A DNA stretch of 64,000 nt from Thauera sp. (GCA_017302295.1 JAFLDS010000001.1:372001-436000); one strand, 5' to 3'; counted from the stretch's first letter, positions 10,657 to 21,024 are shown. Notes: a model not told the origin generated them from the sequence alone. Numbers and translations: made by a program.

Positions 10657-13600
10657 TTACTTGTGCGTTTCCACCTGCTGCAGCGGTTCCTCGACGATGA
10701 CCGGCGCCGGACGCGGCTTGCGGCCCAGGCGGACGGACGCCTCGGGGGCGCCAGTACCGAAGCTGGCGAGCTTGCTGCTGTCCGTCTCGATCATGATCAG
10801 GCCGCTGTCGGATGCCATCGAGCCGACCGAGATCGGCGCCGACGAGGCCGGCTGCGGCGCGTCGGTTGCCGGTGCCGCGCGTTCAGCGGCAGCAGGCTCG
10901 GCCTCGATGGACGCGGACGGAGCCGGCTCCACCTGGACGAGGCCAGCGGCCGTTTCCTGCTGGGCAGCTGTGGGCTCGGTCACCGCCGGCACTGCCGCAG
11001 CAGGCTGCGGAGTCTCGACTGTTTCCTCGGGTTGTGCGGCTGCAAATGCGGGTGCCGGTTCGATCGCTTCGACTGCCGCGGGAACTGAATCCGTGGCTTC
11101 CTCGAGGGGCGCGGCCGAGGCTTCGACGGCCTGCGACTGCTCTGCAACGACGGCCTGGGCTGCCACGGCCTCGGAAACCACGATCGGCAAGGGCGCTTCC
11201 GCAGCAGCCTGCGGTTCGGTCTCGACGGGAGCGGCGATGGCGACGGGCAGCGGTGCGGGCTCGACCTCACTCGCTTGCACCTCGGCGATTTGTTGCTCGG
11301 CGACGACGGCTACGGCGGTTTCGTCACGCGGCAGGTTGATTTCGCTGACAACGGAGTCTGCGGCGGTCGCCGAGACCTCATCACCGGCGGCGGCCATCGA
11401 GTCGTCGGCGCTCATCGCCGTCCCCTCGCCGCTGCGGCGACCCCGTCCGCGGCCACGACGGCGACGCTTCTCGGGCTGCAGACCTTCGTCGCCGCCCGTC
11501 GTCTCCAATTCCGGCGCGAGGTCGGCAGCAGGGCCTGCATCGCTCGTGGCAATTGCCGCGGCGGCAACGACTTCGAGCGCCTCGGTCGCAGGTGTGACGC
11601 CCGGCTTGTCAGCGCCTTCCTCACTGCGCGGGCCGCGCTGGCCACGGTTCCGGCCGCGCCCCGAGCCTTCGCTGCGCTCACCGCGCTCACTGCGGTCGGC
11701 ACGTTCCGGGCGCTCACCGCGCTCGCCACGCTCACCGCGATCGCCACGTTCACCGCGTTCCTGCTGCTGGGCGCGCTGCGGACGTTCGCCCGCTTCGGCA
11801 CGCTCGCTGCGCTCCGCGCGCGGAGCGCTGCGCGCACCTTGGGTTTCGCCATCACGTTCGTTGCGGCGGCCGCGATTGCCGCCATTGCCGCCGCGGCGGC
11901 CTTCGCTGCTGCGCTCGCCGCGGGCACGTGATTCGGGCCTGGGTGCGGCTTCCACAGCAGGCTGAGGCGCGGGCGCCGGGGCGGCCTGGTGCTCGCCACG
12001 CAGCCAGCCGAGGATTCGACCGATCAGACCCGGGCGTGCAGCGACGGCGGGTGCGGCAGCGATCTCGGGTTCCGGGCGGGCCTCGGGCATTGGCGCGGGC
12101 TGCGCCGGCGAGATGCCCTTCACGGCTGCTTCCTGGCGCGCGGGCTTGTCGCTGGCCTTGCCGGGCAGGCGTTGATCGGTCTCGTCGGGCTTTTGCACCA
12201 TCTGGTAGCTCGCCAGCGCGATGTCCTCGGCGTTGAGCTGGTCATGGCGCAGGCGGATGATCTCGTGCGCCGGCGTTTCCAGATGACGATTCGGCACGAT
12301 GATGAGCTGCACCTTGTGGCGCATCTCGATGCGGGCGATATCGACGCGCTTCTCGTTGAGCAGGAAGGTGGCGACATCGACCGGCACCTGCAGGTGCACC
12401 GCGCCGGTGTTCTCCTTCATCGCCTCTTCTTCGAGGATGCGCAGGATGTGCAGCGCCGACGATTCGGTGCTGCGGATGTGGCCGGTGCCGTTGCAACGCG
12501 GGCAGGTGATGTAGCTCGTCTCGGCGAGGGCGGGGCGCAGGCGCTGGCGCGACAGCTCGAGCAGGCCGAAGCGGCTGATCTTGCCGGTCTGCACGCGGGC
12601 GCGGTCGTGGCGCAGCGCATCGCGCAGGCGGTTCTCCACCTCGCGCTGGTTCTTCTGCGCCTCCATGTCGATGAAGTCGATGACGATCAGGCCGCCGAGG
12701 TCGCGCAGGCGCAGCTGGCGGGCGATCTCGTCGGCCGCCTCGAGGTTGGTGCGCAGCGCGGTTTCCTCGATGTCGGCACCCTTCGTGGCGCGACCCGAGT
12801 TGACGTCGATCGACACCAGCGCTTCGGTGTGGTCGATGACCACCGCGCCGCCCGAGGGCAGATTGACCTGGCGCGAGTAGGCCGATTCGATCTGGTGCTC
12901 GATCTGGAAGCGGGAGAACAGCGGCACGTCGTCGGAGTAGCGCTTGATCTTGGCGACGTTGTTCGGCATCACGTGGGCCATGAACTGGCGGGCCTGGTCG
13001 TGGATGTCGTCGGTGTCGATCAGGATCTCGCCGATGTCGGGCTGGAAGTAGTCACGGATCGCGCGGATCACCAGGCTGCCTTCCTGGTAGATCAGGAAAG
13101 CGCCGCTTTGGCCCTGTGCCGCGCCTTCGATGGCGGTCCACAGTTGCAGCAGATAGTTGAGGTCCCATTGCAGCTCTTCAGCGCTGCGGCCGATGGCGGC
13201 AGTCCGCGCGATCAGGCTCATGCCTTGCGGCACGTCGAGCTGGTCCATGTTCTCGCGCAACTCGGCGCGATCATCCCCCTCGACGCGGCGCGACACGCCG
13301 CCGCCGCGCGGATTGTTGGGCATCAGCACCAGATAGCGGCCGGCCAGCGAGATGTAGGTGGTGAGCGCCGCGCCCTTGTTGCCGCGCTCGTCCTTCTCGA
13401 CCTGAACGATCAGTTCCTGGCCTTCCTTGAGCGCTTCCTTGATGGAGGCCTTGCCCGCATCCACGCCGGGCTGGAAGTAGGTGCGGGAGATTTCCTTGAA
13501 CGGCAGGAAGCCGTGGCGCTCGGCGCCGTAGTCGACAAAGGCCGCTTCGAGGCTGGGCTCGATGCGGGTGATGACCGCCTTGTAAATGTTGCTCTTGCGT

Positions 13601-13707
13601 TCTTCTTTGGCGGCCGATTCGATATCGAGGTCGATCAGTTTCTGACCGTCCACGATCGCGACGCGCAATTCCTCGGCCTGCGTCGCATTGAAAAGCATGC
13701 GCTTCAT
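10657..13707 (-). CDS. rne: Ribonuclease E
   Basis: A 1016-residue endoribonuclease that starts mRNA decay and processes rRNA and tRNA. The N-terminal half has the S1 RNA-binding domain (about residues 35-120), the DNase-I-like catalytic centre with Asp in SIDVNSG (about 303) and VIDFIDM (about 346), and the zinc-link CPRCNGTGH near 402. A short amphipathic stretch ([14 protein letters not shown]) could anchor it to the membrane. The C-terminal half is low-complexity: an arginine-rich region of RGER/RGD-type repeats, then an Ala/Pro/Glu-rich tail that probably scaffolds the degradosome. Start ATG at 13705-13707. A long leader separates it from divergent rluC. Confidence 0.97.
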   Translation of the reverse strand: MKRMLFNATQAEELRVAIVDGQKLIDLDIESAAKEERKSNIYKAVITRIEPSLEAAFVDYGAERHGFLPFKEISRTYFQPGVDAGKASIKEALKEGQELIVQVEKDERGNKGAALTTYISLAGRYLVLMPNNPRGGGVSRRVEGDDRAELRENMDQLDVPQGMSLIARTAAIGRSAEELQWDLNYLLQLWTAIEGAAQGQSGAFLIYQEGSLVIRAIRDYFQPDIGEILIDTDDIHDQARQFMAHVMPNNVAKIKRYSDDVPLFSRFQIEHQIESAYSRQVNLPSGGAVVIDHTEALVSIDVNSGRATKGADIEETALRTNLEAADEIARQLRLRDLGGLIVIDFIDMEAQKNQREVENRLRDALRHDRARVQTGKISRFGLLELSRQRLRPALAETSYITCPRCNGTGHIRSTESSALHILRILEEEAMKENTGAVHLQVPVDVATFLLNEKRVDIARIEMRHKVQLIIVPNRHLETPAHEIIRLRHDQLNAEDIALASYQMVQKPDETDQRLPGKASDKPARQEAAVKGISPAQPAPMPEARPEPEIAAAPAVAARPGLIGRILGWLRGEHQAAPAPAPQPAVEAAPRPESRARGERSSEGRRGGNGGNRGRRNERDGETQGARSAPRAERSERAEAGERPQRAQQQERGERGDRGERGERGERPERADRSERGERSEGSGRGRNRGQRGPRSEEGADKPGVTPATEALEVVAAAAIATSDAGPAADLAPELETTGGDEGLQPEKRRRRGRGRGRRSGEGTAMSADDSMAAAGDEVSATAADSVVSEINLPRDETAVAVVAEQQIAEVQASEVEPAPLPVAIAAPVETEPQAAAEAPLPIVVSEAVAAQAVVAEQSQAVEASAAPLEEATDSVPAAVEAIEPAPAFAAAQPEETVETPQPAAAVPAVTEPTAAQQETAAGLVQVEPAPSASIEAEPAAAERAAPATDAPQPASSAPISVGSMASDSGLIMIETDSSKLASFGTGAPEASVRLGRKPRPAPVIVEEPLQQVETHK

Positions 13708-14143
13708 TTGATCCTTCTCCCGCGCAGGTCACACGGGCAGGACGAACGGCGCGCACCATCGCGCTTTCCGGGATCAGGAGCGATTGGGTAGGGCTGCTGC
13801 TTTCATCCGGGGTTGATAAGGGCTGTGATGGGTCGGCTGGTCGAAATTCTCTTGTTCCCGCCCGGCTGCCGTTTTGGACGATTGGGCCGGAACATTTGAT
13901 CCTGCGTGTGCCTGCTTTGATTTAGGCGTTTGCGTCCAGTTTGTGTGCTGGACAGGTATGTCGAAAGGACTTCTTTGCGTTACCATCGGCGCCTTTTTTG
14001 GCCTTGGACGGTACGCGGCGAAGAATCCGGGAGCGCTCTTCAGGGCTCATCGCCAGCAGTCTGCATCGCAGGCCCGATCACATTTCGGGGTGCGCTGCAC
14101 TTGGCTGACTCAAACCGGATTCAACGGCGCAGAAGTATATTTC
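13708..14143. other. Divergent rne / rluC leader region, no gene
   Basis: 435 bp between the divergent rne and rluC starts. No convincing coding frame: the short open frames here lack a ribosome site and protein-like features. In enterobacteria the long rne leader is the target of RNase E autoregulation, and a similar role is plausible, but I see no specific conserved hairpin. Confidence 0.5.
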
Positions 14144-15106
14144 ATGACGACGACGGAAGGCAAAGCGATTGCGGTAAGGCACGAGCGGATCGACGAGGTC
14201 GCCGCCGGCCAGCGCATCGACAATTTCCTCCTGCGCATGGCGAAGGGCGTGCCCAAGAGCCACGTCTACCGCATCCTGCGGAGCGGCGAAGTGCGGGTCA
14301 ACGGCCGGCGGGTGCAGCAGACCTACCGCCTGCAGGCGGGTGACGAGGTACGCATTCCGCCGATCCGCATCGCCGAGCCGACGCGCTCCGCACCGGCCCC
14401 GGCGGGGAAACCGTTGCCGGTGGTGTTCGAGGACGACGCGCTGCTCGTGATCGACAAGCCCTCGGGCAAGGCGGTGCACGGCGGAAGCGGCGTGAGCTAC
14501 GGGGTGATCGAGCAGCTGCGCGTGCAGCGGCCGGAACTGCGCATGCTTGAACTGGCGCACCGGCTCGACCGCGAGACTTCCGGTCTGCTGATCGTGGCCA
14601 AGAAGCGCTCCGCGTTGACCGCGCTGCACGACATGATGCGCGAAGGCAAGGTCGAGAAGCGTTACCTCACGCTGGTGCCGGGGCGCTGGTCGAATCCGCT
14701 GCAGCATGTGAAGGCGCCCCTGCACAAGTATCTGACGGCCGAGGGTGAGCGCAGGGTGCGGGTGAGCGAGGAGGGCAAGCCTGCGCACAGCATCGTCAGG
14801 TTGATCAAGCGCTGGGACGACTACAGCCTGCTCGAGGTGGAACTCAAGACCGGGCGCACGCATCAGATCCGCGTGCATCTGGCGCATCTCGGCTTTCCGC
14901 TGTGCGGCGATGACAAGTACGGCGACTTTGCGCTGAACAAGCGGCTGGAGGGCGAGGGGCTGAGGCGTATGTTCCTGCATGCGGCGCGGCTCTGCTTCGT
15001 CCATCCGCTGACTGGCGAGTCGCTCGCCTTCGAGGCGCCGTTGCCCGAAAACCTGCGGGGCTTTCTGGATGTTCTTGATTCAAGGCGGGGCACGCTTGAT
15101 GGCTGA
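14144..15106 (+). CDS. rluC: 23S rRNA pseudouridine synthase RluC
   Basis: A 320-residue RluA-family enzyme that isomerises uridines in 23S rRNA (955, 2504 and 2580 in E. coli). It has an N-terminal S4 RNA-binding domain (QRIDNFLLRMAKGVPKSHVYR) and the catalytic motif HRLDRETSGLL with Asp at about residue 142. The ATG at 14144 (MTTTEGKAIAV) is preferred over the upstream extension, which reads through the leader shared with rne. Divergent placement beside rne matches enterobacteria. Its stop codon overlaps the next gene. Confidence 0.94.
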   Translation: MTTTEGKAIAVRHERIDEVAAGQRIDNFLLRMAKGVPKSHVYRILRSGEVRVNGRRVQQTYRLQAGDEVRIPPIRIAEPTRSAPAPAGKPLPVVFEDDALLVIDKPSGKAVHGGSGVSYGVIEQLRVQRPELRMLELAHRLDRETSGLLIVAKKRSALTALHDMMREGKVEKRYLTLVPGRWSNPLQHVKAPLHKYLTAEGERRVRVSEEGKPAHSIVRLIKRWDDYSLLEVELKTGRTHQIRVHLAHLGFPLCGDDKYGDFALNKRLEGEGLRRMFLHAARLCFVHPLTGESLAFEAPLPENLRGFLDVLDSRRGTLDG

Positions 15107-15755
15107 ACGATTCGATCTGGTCGTTTTCGACTGGGATGGCACGCTGATGGATTCAGCTGCGGCGATCGTGAACGCGATCGGCGCGTCATGTCGCGACCTC
15201 GGCCTCCCCGAGCCTGCCGAGGCGCAGGCGCGTTACGTGATCGGGCTGGGTCTGGTGGATGCGCTCAAGCATGCGGTGCCGGACCTGACCGAGGCCGACT
15301 ATCCGCGCATGGTCGAGCGCTACCGGCACCACTTCCTGTCGAGCGATCATGAGCTGAGGCTGTTCCCGGGCGTGGTGGATACGCTGGGCTGGCTTTCGGG
15401 TCAGGGGCGCATGCTCGGTGTGGCAACCGGCAAGAGCCGGGCCGGACTGGAGCGGGCGTTGGCGCACACGGCGATCGCGCCGTATTTTCACAGCACGCGC
15501 TGTGCGGACGAGTGCTTCTCCAAGCCGCACCCGGCGATGCTGCTCGAGATCATGGATGAGCTCGGCGTGCAGCCGGAGCGCACGCTGATGGTGGGCGACA
15601 CCACGCATGATCTCCTGATGGCGAGGAATGCCGGCGTGGCCTCGCTGGCGGTGAGCTTCGGCGCTCATCCGGTCGATGCCCTGGTGGCGGCACAGCCGCT
15701 TGCCTGCGTGGAAACACCGGCGCAATTGGGCGCGTGGCTGAGGCAGCACGTCTGA
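15099..15755 (+). CDS. HAD-family phosphatase, phosphoglycolate phosphatase-like
   Basis: A 218-residue HAD hydrolase. Motif I is DWDGTLMDS with nucleophile Asp at about residue 11, motif II GVATGKSR, the motif III lysine lies in KPHP, and motif IV is VGDTTHDLLMARNAG. The helical cap between motifs I and II is of the Gph/PGMB type. The ATG at 15099 overlaps the rluC stop by 8 bp, implying translational coupling. A Gph-like role (removing 2-phosphoglycolate from DNA repair) is possible, but HAD substrates are hard to read from sequence. Confidence 0.9.
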   Translation: MAERFDLVVFDWDGTLMDSAAAIVNAIGASCRDLGLPEPAEAQARYVIGLGLVDALKHAVPDLTEADYPRMVERYRHHFLSSDHELRLFPGVVDTLGWLSGQGRMLGVATGKSRAGLERALAHTAIAPYFHSTRCADECFSKPHPAMLLEIMDELGVQPERTLMVGDTTHDLLMARNAGVASLAVSFGAHPVDALVAAQPLACVETPAQLGAWLRQHV

Positions 15756-15803
15756 GGGTTGCGGTAGTGGAGATCCCCGGCAGTCGACTGGTTGGCTTGG
15801 TTC

Positions 15804-16532
15804 TCAGGCCAGCAGCAGAAAAAGCGTTGGTCGCTTGGCCAGCGAGGGTCGCGCGCTTCGCTTCCACTCGCTCACCGGGCGGGTCAGCAGGTATTCGTTG
15901 GGTGTGCTCAGGTCGCAGGCGACGCAAAGGCGCGTGCTCGGTCGGCAGGTGCGCAACAGTGCCTCGAACATGCGTTCGTTGCGGTAGGGTGTTTCGATAA
16001 AGATCTGCGTGCGCTGTTGCGCGCGCGATTCGTTCTCGAGGGCGCGCAGCCGCTCGTCGCGCTCGGCTTCGGCCACGGGCAGGTAGCCGTGAAAGGCAAA
16101 ACTCTGGCCGTTGAGGCCGGAGCCCATGAGGCCAAGCAGGATGGACGACGGGCCCACCAGCGGCACGACGCGGACGCCCAGCGCATGGGCGCGGGCGACG
16201 AGGCGCGCGCCTGGGTCGGCGACCGCCGGGCAGCCGGCGTCCGACATCAGTCCGAGGTCCGTACCCGCCAGCGCCGGGGCGAGGAGGGCGTCGAATTGCG
16301 CGTCGGTTGCGGTGGACGGATTGGCGGGCAGTTCGCGGATGTCGGTGTCGCGCAGCGGGTGAGGGTAGTCGAGCTGCTTGAGGTGAGCGCGCGCGCTGCG
16401 TGCGGTCTCGACGACGAAGTTGCGCAAGCCGGCAGCGATGGTCTGCGCCTGCTGTGGCAGGAAGGTGGGCCACGGCGTGTCGCCGAGTGCGACCGGTACG
16501 AGGTAGAGCGTGCCGAGCTTCGTCCCGCTCAC
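15804..16532 (-). CDS. RsmI-like SAM-dependent methyltransferase (tetrapyrrole methylase fold)
   Basis: A 242-residue member of the tetrapyrrole-methylase-fold family close to RsmI. It opens GTLYLVPVALGD and keeps the glycine-rich GLMSDAGCPAVADPGARLV and the VVPLVGPSSILLGLMGSG segments. A GTG at 16530-16532 is the best start because it overlaps the yceF stop in a GTGA junction and immediately precedes the conserved N-terminus. It lacks the LSDAGTPLISDPG wording of true RsmI, so it is a paralogue subgroup whose substrate is not known. Confidence 0.85.
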   Translation of the reverse strand: MSGTKLGTLYLVPVALGDTPWPTFLPQQAQTIAAGLRNFVVETARSARAHLKQLDYPHPLRDTDIRELPANPSTATDAQFDALLAPALAGTDLGLMSDAGCPAVADPGARLVARAHALGVRVVPLVGPSSILLGLMGSGLNGQSFAFHGYLPVAEAERDERLRALENESRAQQRTQIFIETPYRNERMFEALLRTCRPSTRLCVACDLSTPNEYLLTRPVSEWKRSARPSLAKRPTLFLLLA

Positions 16533-17104
16533 GGCAGTTGCAGCCCTTCGGCGCGCAGCATGCGGGACAGCGCGATGAGGGGCAGGCCGATCAGCGCGGT
16601 CGGGTCGTCGCCCGAGAGCGCTTCGAGCAGGGAGATGCCGAGGCCTTCCGACTTTGCGCTGCCGGCACAGTCGAGCGGGCGCTCCTTTTCCACATAGCGG
16701 CGGATCTCGTCGTCGCTCAGGTGGCGAAAGCGCACCAGCGTCGGCACGCTGTCGCACTGGACGCGGCCGCTGCGGGTGTTGAGCACCGCGAGCGCAGTAT
16801 GGAAGGCCACGGTCTGGCCGCGCATGCGCTGCAATTGCGCGATGGCGCGGGCCTCTGTGCCGGGTTTGCCGAAGATTTCGTTGCCGAGATGCGCGACCTG
16901 GTCGCTGCCGATGATGAGCGCATCTGGAAAGGCCGCTGCGACGGCGCGTGCCTTGTCGACGGCCAGCCGTTCCGCGGTGGCCGGTGGGGTTTCGCCGGGC
17001 AGCGGCGTTTCGTCGGTTTCCGGTCGCGCGATGTCGAAGGGGTGTTGAAGCCGCTCCAGCAGCATCTTGCGATAGGCGGAAGTGGAGGCGAGGACGAGTT
17101 TCAT
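16529..17104 (-). CDS. yceF: Maf-family nucleotide pyrophosphatase YceF (7-methyl-GTP pyrophosphatase)
   Basis: A 191-residue Maf-fold house-cleaning enzyme that hydrolyses modified NTPs; E. coli YceF prefers 7-methyl-GTP. The N-terminal LVLASTSAYRKMLLERL, DETP, LIIGSDQVA and C-terminal AGSAKSEGLGISLLE, DPTALIGLPL motifs match the YceF branch rather than the dTTPase YhdE branch. The gene is divergent from yceD-rpmF, a neighbourhood shared with E. coli. Its stop overlaps the downstream methyltransferase start. Confidence 0.93.
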   Translation of the reverse strand: MKLVLASTSAYRKMLLERLQHPFDIARPETDETPLPGETPPATAERLAVDKARAVAAAFPDALIIGSDQVAHLGNEIFGKPGTEARAIAQLQRMRGQTVAFHTALAVLNTRSGRVQCDSVPTLVRFRHLSDDEIRRYVEKERPLDCAGSAKSEGLGISLLEALSGDDPTALIGLPLIALSRMLRAEGLQLP

Positions 17105-17236
17105 CGGAACAGGTTCAGGACGCGGCGGGGAAGTGGCTGCGAAAGGCGACCGAGGATCGCGAGCGGGGAACTCACGGCGAGCCGGGGGCTCGCGATCACG
17201 CCTGCAAATACGCCTGCAAACTATTGCGGGCGGGCT

Positions 17237-17266
17237 TTGACATAAACGCAAGAAAAATAATATCAT
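17237..17266 (+). promoter_or_regulatory. Sigma-70 type promoter for yceD-rpmF
   Basis: TTGACA at 17237-17242 and TATCAT at 17261-17266 with an 18 bp spacer; TAATAT at 17258-17263 is an alternative -10 at 15 bp. Either places transcription start only a few bases before the yceD ATG at 17276. Confidence 0.65.
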
Positions 17267-17275
17267 GCGCGGCTT

Positions 17276-17779
17276 ATGTCGCAACATGGCGCTCCCTCGA
17301 GAATCATTGCAGATCCATTCCGCTTCGCGACCGAAGGTCGACGGCTGGATGGAGATGTGGCGGTGTCGGGGCTGGACCGGTTGGTCGATACGGCGGGTGC
17401 GCTGCGTTACAGCCTCGAGGGCTTCCTCGATGCGGAGCGCAGGGCGCGTCTGAACCTGAGCGTGAGTGGTGAGCTGGTTCTGCGGTGTCAGCGGTGCCTT
17501 GGCGGACTGGCGTGGCCGGTCGAGATCGAGGTTTCGCTGCATCCGGTCAGGGAAGGGCAGGATATCCCCGACGAAGAACTGGAAGACGACGAGTTCGATG
17601 CGCTGGAAGTTGGCGAAGAGCTCGACGTGGTCGCCCTGGTCGAGGACGAAGTCCTGCTGGCCCTGCCGATCGCCCCGCGACACGATGATTGCCAACCGCC
17701 TCGCCCAGATGGCGGGGTGGAGAAGGAATCGCCTTTCGCCAAGCTCGCGGCGCTGCGTGGCAGCGGCAGCAAGTCGTAG
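17276..17779 (+). CDS. yceD: 23S rRNA accumulation protein YceD (DUF177)
   Basis: A 167-residue DUF177 protein, in E. coli linked to accumulation of 23S rRNA precursor. Visible features are IADPFRFA near the N-terminus, the central CQRCLGGL zinc-ribbon-like pair, an acidic middle (EELEDDEFDALEVGEEL) and the C-terminal SPFAKLAAL signature shared by the family just before rpmF. There is no Shine-Dalgarno sequence before the ATG, and the -10 box is about 10 bp away, so the message may be leaderless. It sits 29 bp before rpmF. Confidence 0.92.
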   Translation: MSQHGAPSRIIADPFRFATEGRRLDGDVAVSGLDRLVDTAGALRYSLEGFLDAERRARLNLSVSGELVLRCQRCLGGLAWPVEIEVSLHPVREGQDIPDEELEDDEFDALEVGEELDVVALVEDEVLLALPIAPRHDDCQPPRPDGGVEKESPFAKLAALRGSGSKS

Positions 17780-17808
17780 GCGCAACATTTTGATTTAGGA
17801 GTGTTTTC

Positions 17809-17988
17809 ATGGCCGTCCAGCAGAACAAGAAGTCCCCCTCGAAGCGTGGCATGCATCGCGCACACGATTTCCTCACCGGGCCGGCGCTGGCCGTCGAGGC
17901 GACCACGGGTGAAGTGCATCTGCGTCACCACATCAGCCCCAACGGTTTCTACCGCGGCAAGAAGGTCGTCAAGACCAAGGGTGAGTAA
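17809..17988 (+). CDS. rpmF: 50S ribosomal protein L32
   Basis: A 59-residue ribosomal protein opening [20 protein letters not shown], the standard L32 N-terminus, with a C-terminal [13 protein letters not shown]. The ATG at 17809 follows TTTAGGAGTG. It sits between yceD and plsX, the classic order, and is followed by a strong GC-rich terminator. The cysteine zinc-binding pairs of some L32 proteins are absent, as is usual for the C-minus form in proteobacteria. Confidence 0.98.
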   Translation: MAVQQNKKSPSKRGMHRAHDFLTGPALAVEATTGEVHLRHHISPNGFYRGKKVVKTKGE

Positions 17989-18006
17989 CCCGGCTGCCTG
18001 ATGCAG

Positions 18007-18046
18007 AGGCGGCGCCAGGCGCATCGCGCCGGCGCCGCCTTTTTTG
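18007..18046 (+). terminator. Terminator after rpmF
   Basis: Arms AGGCGGCGCC (18007-18016) and GGCGCCGCCT (18031-18040) followed by a run of six T. It separates rpmF from plsX, perhaps allowing partial read-through into the fatty acid genes. Confidence 0.88.
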
Positions 18047-18074
18047 TCTCTCCTTCATCCTGCAACCACACGAG

Positions 18075-19097
18075 ATGCCGATGGGTGTCACCATTGCAAT
18101 CGACTGCATGGGTGGTGATCATGGTCCGTCCGTGACCGTGCCTGCTGCGTTTGCCTTTCTCCGCAGTCACCCCGATGCAAAAGCGATCCTGGTCGGGCGC
18201 GAGGATGTCCTGACCCCCCTTCTGGAGCCGCGGGCCGCCGAATTCGGTGCCCGAGTGCGGATCCATCCCGCTTCGGAAGTGGTCGCGATGGACGATCCGC
18301 CGGCCATCGCGATGCGCAGCAAGAAGGATTCCTCAATGCGCGTCGCGATCGACCTCGTCAAGGAGGGCGCCGCGGACGCAGCCGTGTCGGCGGGCAACAC
18401 CGGCGCGTTGATGGCGATATCGCGCTTCGTGCTGAAGACTTTGCCGGGCATCGACCGCCCCGCCATTGCCGCCGTGCTTCCGACGCTCACCGGTCACACC
18501 TACGTGCTCGACCTCGGCGCCAACGTCGATTGTTCGGCCGAGCATCTGCTCCAGTTCGGCATCATGGGGGCGATGCTGGTGTCTGCCGTGGATCACGTTG
18601 ACCGGCCGCGGGTCGGGCTGCTCAACATCGGCGAGGAAGTCATCAAGGGCAACGAGGTCGTCAAGGATGCGGCGGAGTTGCTGCGCACGAGCGGCCTGAA
18701 CTTCTGCGGCAACGTCGAAGGCAACGACATCTTCAAGGGCACGGCCCACGTGGTGGTGTGCGACGGATTCGTCGGCAACGTTGCGCTGAAGACGACGGAA
18801 GGTCTGGCGCAGATGCTTGGCGCCTTCCTGCGCGAGGAATTCGGGCGCAACCTACTGACGAAGCTGGTGGCGCTCGTCGCGATGCCGGTGCTGAAGCGTT
18901 TCAAGCGCCGGGTCGATCACCGCCGCTACAACGGCGCGCCGCTGCTGGGTCTGCGGGGCGTGGTGGTGAAGAGTCATGGTTCGGCGGATGCGCTGGCCTA
19001 TGAGCACGCCCTGGCAAAGGCCGCCGAAGCGGCGGCGAACAAACTGCTCGACCGCATCGTCGATCGCATGGCCAGCATGAACGAGGTGAAGGCATGA
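18075..19097 (+). CDS. plsX: Phosphate acyltransferase PlsX
   Basis: A 340-residue peripheral enzyme making acyl-phosphate from acyl-ACP for phospholipid synthesis. The N-terminal [17 protein letters not shown] and internal [13 protein letters not shown] segments are diagnostic, and [15 protein letters not shown] and [15 protein letters not shown] follow. ATGs at 18075 and 18081 are both possible and differ by two residues. The stop overlaps the fabH ATG (ATGA at 19094), so plsX and fabH are translationally coupled. Confidence 0.97.
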   Translation: MPMGVTIAIDCMGGDHGPSVTVPAAFAFLRSHPDAKAILVGREDVLTPLLEPRAAEFGARVRIHPASEVVAMDDPPAIAMRSKKDSSMRVAIDLVKEGAADAAVSAGNTGALMAISRFVLKTLPGIDRPAIAAVLPTLTGHTYVLDLGANVDCSAEHLLQFGIMGAMLVSAVDHVDRPRVGLLNIGEEVIKGNEVVKDAAELLRTSGLNFCGNVEGNDIFKGTAHVVVCDGFVGNVALKTTEGLAQMLGAFLREEFGRNLLTKLVALVAMPVLKRFKRRVDHRRYNGAPLLGLRGVVVKSHGSADALAYEHALAKAAEAAANKLLDRIVDRMASMNEVKA

Positions 19098-20059
19098 TCT
19101 ACGCACGCATCGCAGGGACCGGCAGCTATCTGCCGGGGGATCCGGTCAGCAACGACGATCTCGTCGCGCGAGGCATCGATACCTCGGACGAGTGGATCAC
19201 GAGCCGCTCGGGCATCCGTTCGCGCCACCTCGCTGCGGCGGACGTCGGTTCGAGCGATCTGGCGCGGGTGGCTGCGGAGCGTGCGATCGAGGCAGCCGGC
19301 TGCGAGGCGGACGACATCGACCTGATCATCGTCGCCACGTCGACGCCCGACTACATCTTCCCGAGCACGGCGGCGATGCTTCAGGCCAAGCTCGGCATCC
19401 GCAACGGCGGCGCGGCGTTCGACGTGCAGGCGGTGTGCAGCGGCTTTGTGTACTCACTCTCCGTTGCGGAAAAGTTCATCCGCTCGGGCAGCCACAAGCG
19501 TGCGCTGGTGGTCGGGGCTGAAGTGTTCTCGCGCATCCTCGACTGGTCCGACCGCGCCACCTGCGTGCTGTTCGGCGACGGCGCCGGCGCGGTCGTGCTT
19601 GAGGCGTCGGCGCAGCCCGGAATCCGCACCACCGCCCTGCATGCCGACGGCAGCCATCACCCCATCCTGTGCGTGCCCGGCGGCGTGGCATCGGGACAGG
19701 TGATCGGCGATCCCTTCCTCCGCATGGACGGCCAGGCCGTGTTCAAGTTTGCGGTGAAAGTGCTCGGCGATGTCGCCAATGAGGTGCTGGAGATGGCGGG
19801 CGCCGCCGCCGACAGCGTGGACTGGCTGATCCCGCACCAGGCCAACATCCGTATCATCCAGGCGACGGCGAAGCGCCTGGGCGTGCCGATGGACAAGGTG
19901 ATCACGACCGTGGACAGTCACGGCAACACCTCGGCGGCCTCGATTCCGCTTGCGCTCGACGTCGCCGTGCGGGATGGTCGCATTCGTCCGGGACACCGCA
20001 TCATCGTCGAAGGCGTGGGCGGCGGCTTCACCTGGGGCGCAGCCCTGATCGATTTCTGA
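19094..20059 (+). CDS. fabH: Beta-ketoacyl-ACP synthase III
   Basis: A 321-residue initiating ketosynthase that condenses acetyl-CoA with malonyl-ACP. Catalytic Cys in AVCSGFVYS is at about residue 115, His is in [10 protein letters not shown], and Asn is in [10 protein letters not shown]. The [14 protein letters not shown]-terminus is typical. It overlaps plsX by 4 bp and precedes fabD by 32 bp with a GGAGAG ribosome site. Confidence 0.97.
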   Translation: MIYARIAGTGSYLPGDPVSNDDLVARGIDTSDEWITSRSGIRSRHLAAADVGSSDLARVAAERAIEAAGCEADDIDLIIVATSTPDYIFPSTAAMLQAKLGIRNGGAAFDVQAVCSGFVYSLSVAEKFIRSGSHKRALVVGAEVFSRILDWSDRATCVLFGDGAGAVVLEASAQPGIRTTALHADGSHHPILCVPGGVASGQVIGDPFLRMDGQAVFKFAVKVLGDVANEVLEMAGAAADSVDWLIPHQANIRIIQATAKRLGVPMDKVITTVDSHGNTSAASIPLALDVAVRDGRIRPGHRIIVEGVGGGFTWGAALIDF

Positions 20060-20091
20060 CGTTTCCCCTCAACTCCAACCGGAGAGCAAGA

Positions 20092-21021
20092 ATGGCTTTT
20101 GCGCTGGTTTTCCCTGGGCAGGGCTCGCAGTCGGTCGGCATGATGTCCGGCTACGGCGATTCGGCCGTGATCCGCGAGACCTTCACCGAGGCGTCGGATG
20201 CGCTGGGTGAGGATCTGTGGGAGATGGTGTCCCAAGGCCCGGCAGAACGCCTTGCGCTGACGGTGAATACGCAGCCCCTGATGCTGACTGCGGGCGTTGC
20301 GGCCTACCGCGCCTGGCTCGCCGCGGGCGGACCGAAGCCGGCACTCGTGGCTGGCCACAGTCTTGGAGAGTATTCCGCGCTGGTCGCTGCTGGGGCGCTT
20401 GCTTTCGCCGATGCGGTTCCGCTGGTACGCTTTCGCGCCCAGGCGATGCAGGAAGCCGTGCCTGCGGGCGAAGGCGCGATGGCGGCACTGCTCGGTCTGG
20501 AAGCCGACGCGGTGCGCGAGGCCTGCGCCGAGGCGGCGCAGGGCGACGTGGTCGAGGCGGCCAATCTGAACGCGCCGGGCCAGATCGTCATTGCCGGTTC
20601 GAAGGCGGCCGTGGAGCGTGCGGTGGAGGTGGCGAAGGCAAAGGGTGCCAAGCGCGCCGTGCTGCTGCCGGTGTCCGCCCCGTTCCATTGCGCGCTGATG
20701 CGTCCCGCCGCGGAGCGCCTCGCGGAGCGTCTGGCGGGCGTCGAGATCGCCGTACCGCAGATCGACGTGCTGAACAACGTTGACGTCGCCGTCTACGGTG
20801 AACCTGACAGGATTCGGGATGCGCTGGTACGCCAGGCCTTCTCGCCGGTGCGCTGGATCGAGACGGTGCAGGACATGGCGCGCCGCGGCATGAGCCACGT
20901 TATCGAATGCGGACCGGGCAAGGTGCTTGCCGGCATGAGCAAGCGCATCGCCAAGGAAGTGGAAGGTGGCTCGGCGCACGACGCGGCCAGCCTCGAACAA
21001 TCGATTGCGGCAGTGAGGTAA
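20092..21021 (+). CDS. fabD: Malonyl-CoA:ACP transacylase
   Basis: A 309-residue enzyme loading malonate onto ACP. The N-terminal FPGQGSQSVGM, active-site Ser in GHSLGEYSAL (about residue 90), the catalytic His region SAPFHCALM and the C-terminal IECGPGKVLAGM motif are all present. It follows fabH and lies 3 bp before fabG, consistent with a single fab operon. Confidence 0.97.
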   Translation: MAFALVFPGQGSQSVGMMSGYGDSAVIRETFTEASDALGEDLWEMVSQGPAERLALTVNTQPLMLTAGVAAYRAWLAAGGPKPALVAGHSLGEYSALVAAGALAFADAVPLVRFRAQAMQEAVPAGEGAMAALLGLEADAVREACAEAAQGDVVEAANLNAPGQIVIAGSKAAVERAVEVAKAKGAKRAVLLPVSAPFHCALMRPAAERLAERLAGVEIAVPQIDVLNNVDVAVYGEPDRIRDALVRQAFSPVRWIETVQDMARRGMSHVIECGPGKVLAGMSKRIAKEVEGGSAHDAASLEQSIAAVR

Positions 21022-21024
21022 GTC

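Noticed and set aside
10980-11960. Repeats in the rne tail as a CRISPR-like or tandem array
   Set aside because: The units are in frame with the RNase E arginine-rich tail and have no regular spacers.
11989-13791. 600-codon plus-strand frame opposite rne
   Set aside because: Antisense shadow of the conserved RNase E catalytic half.
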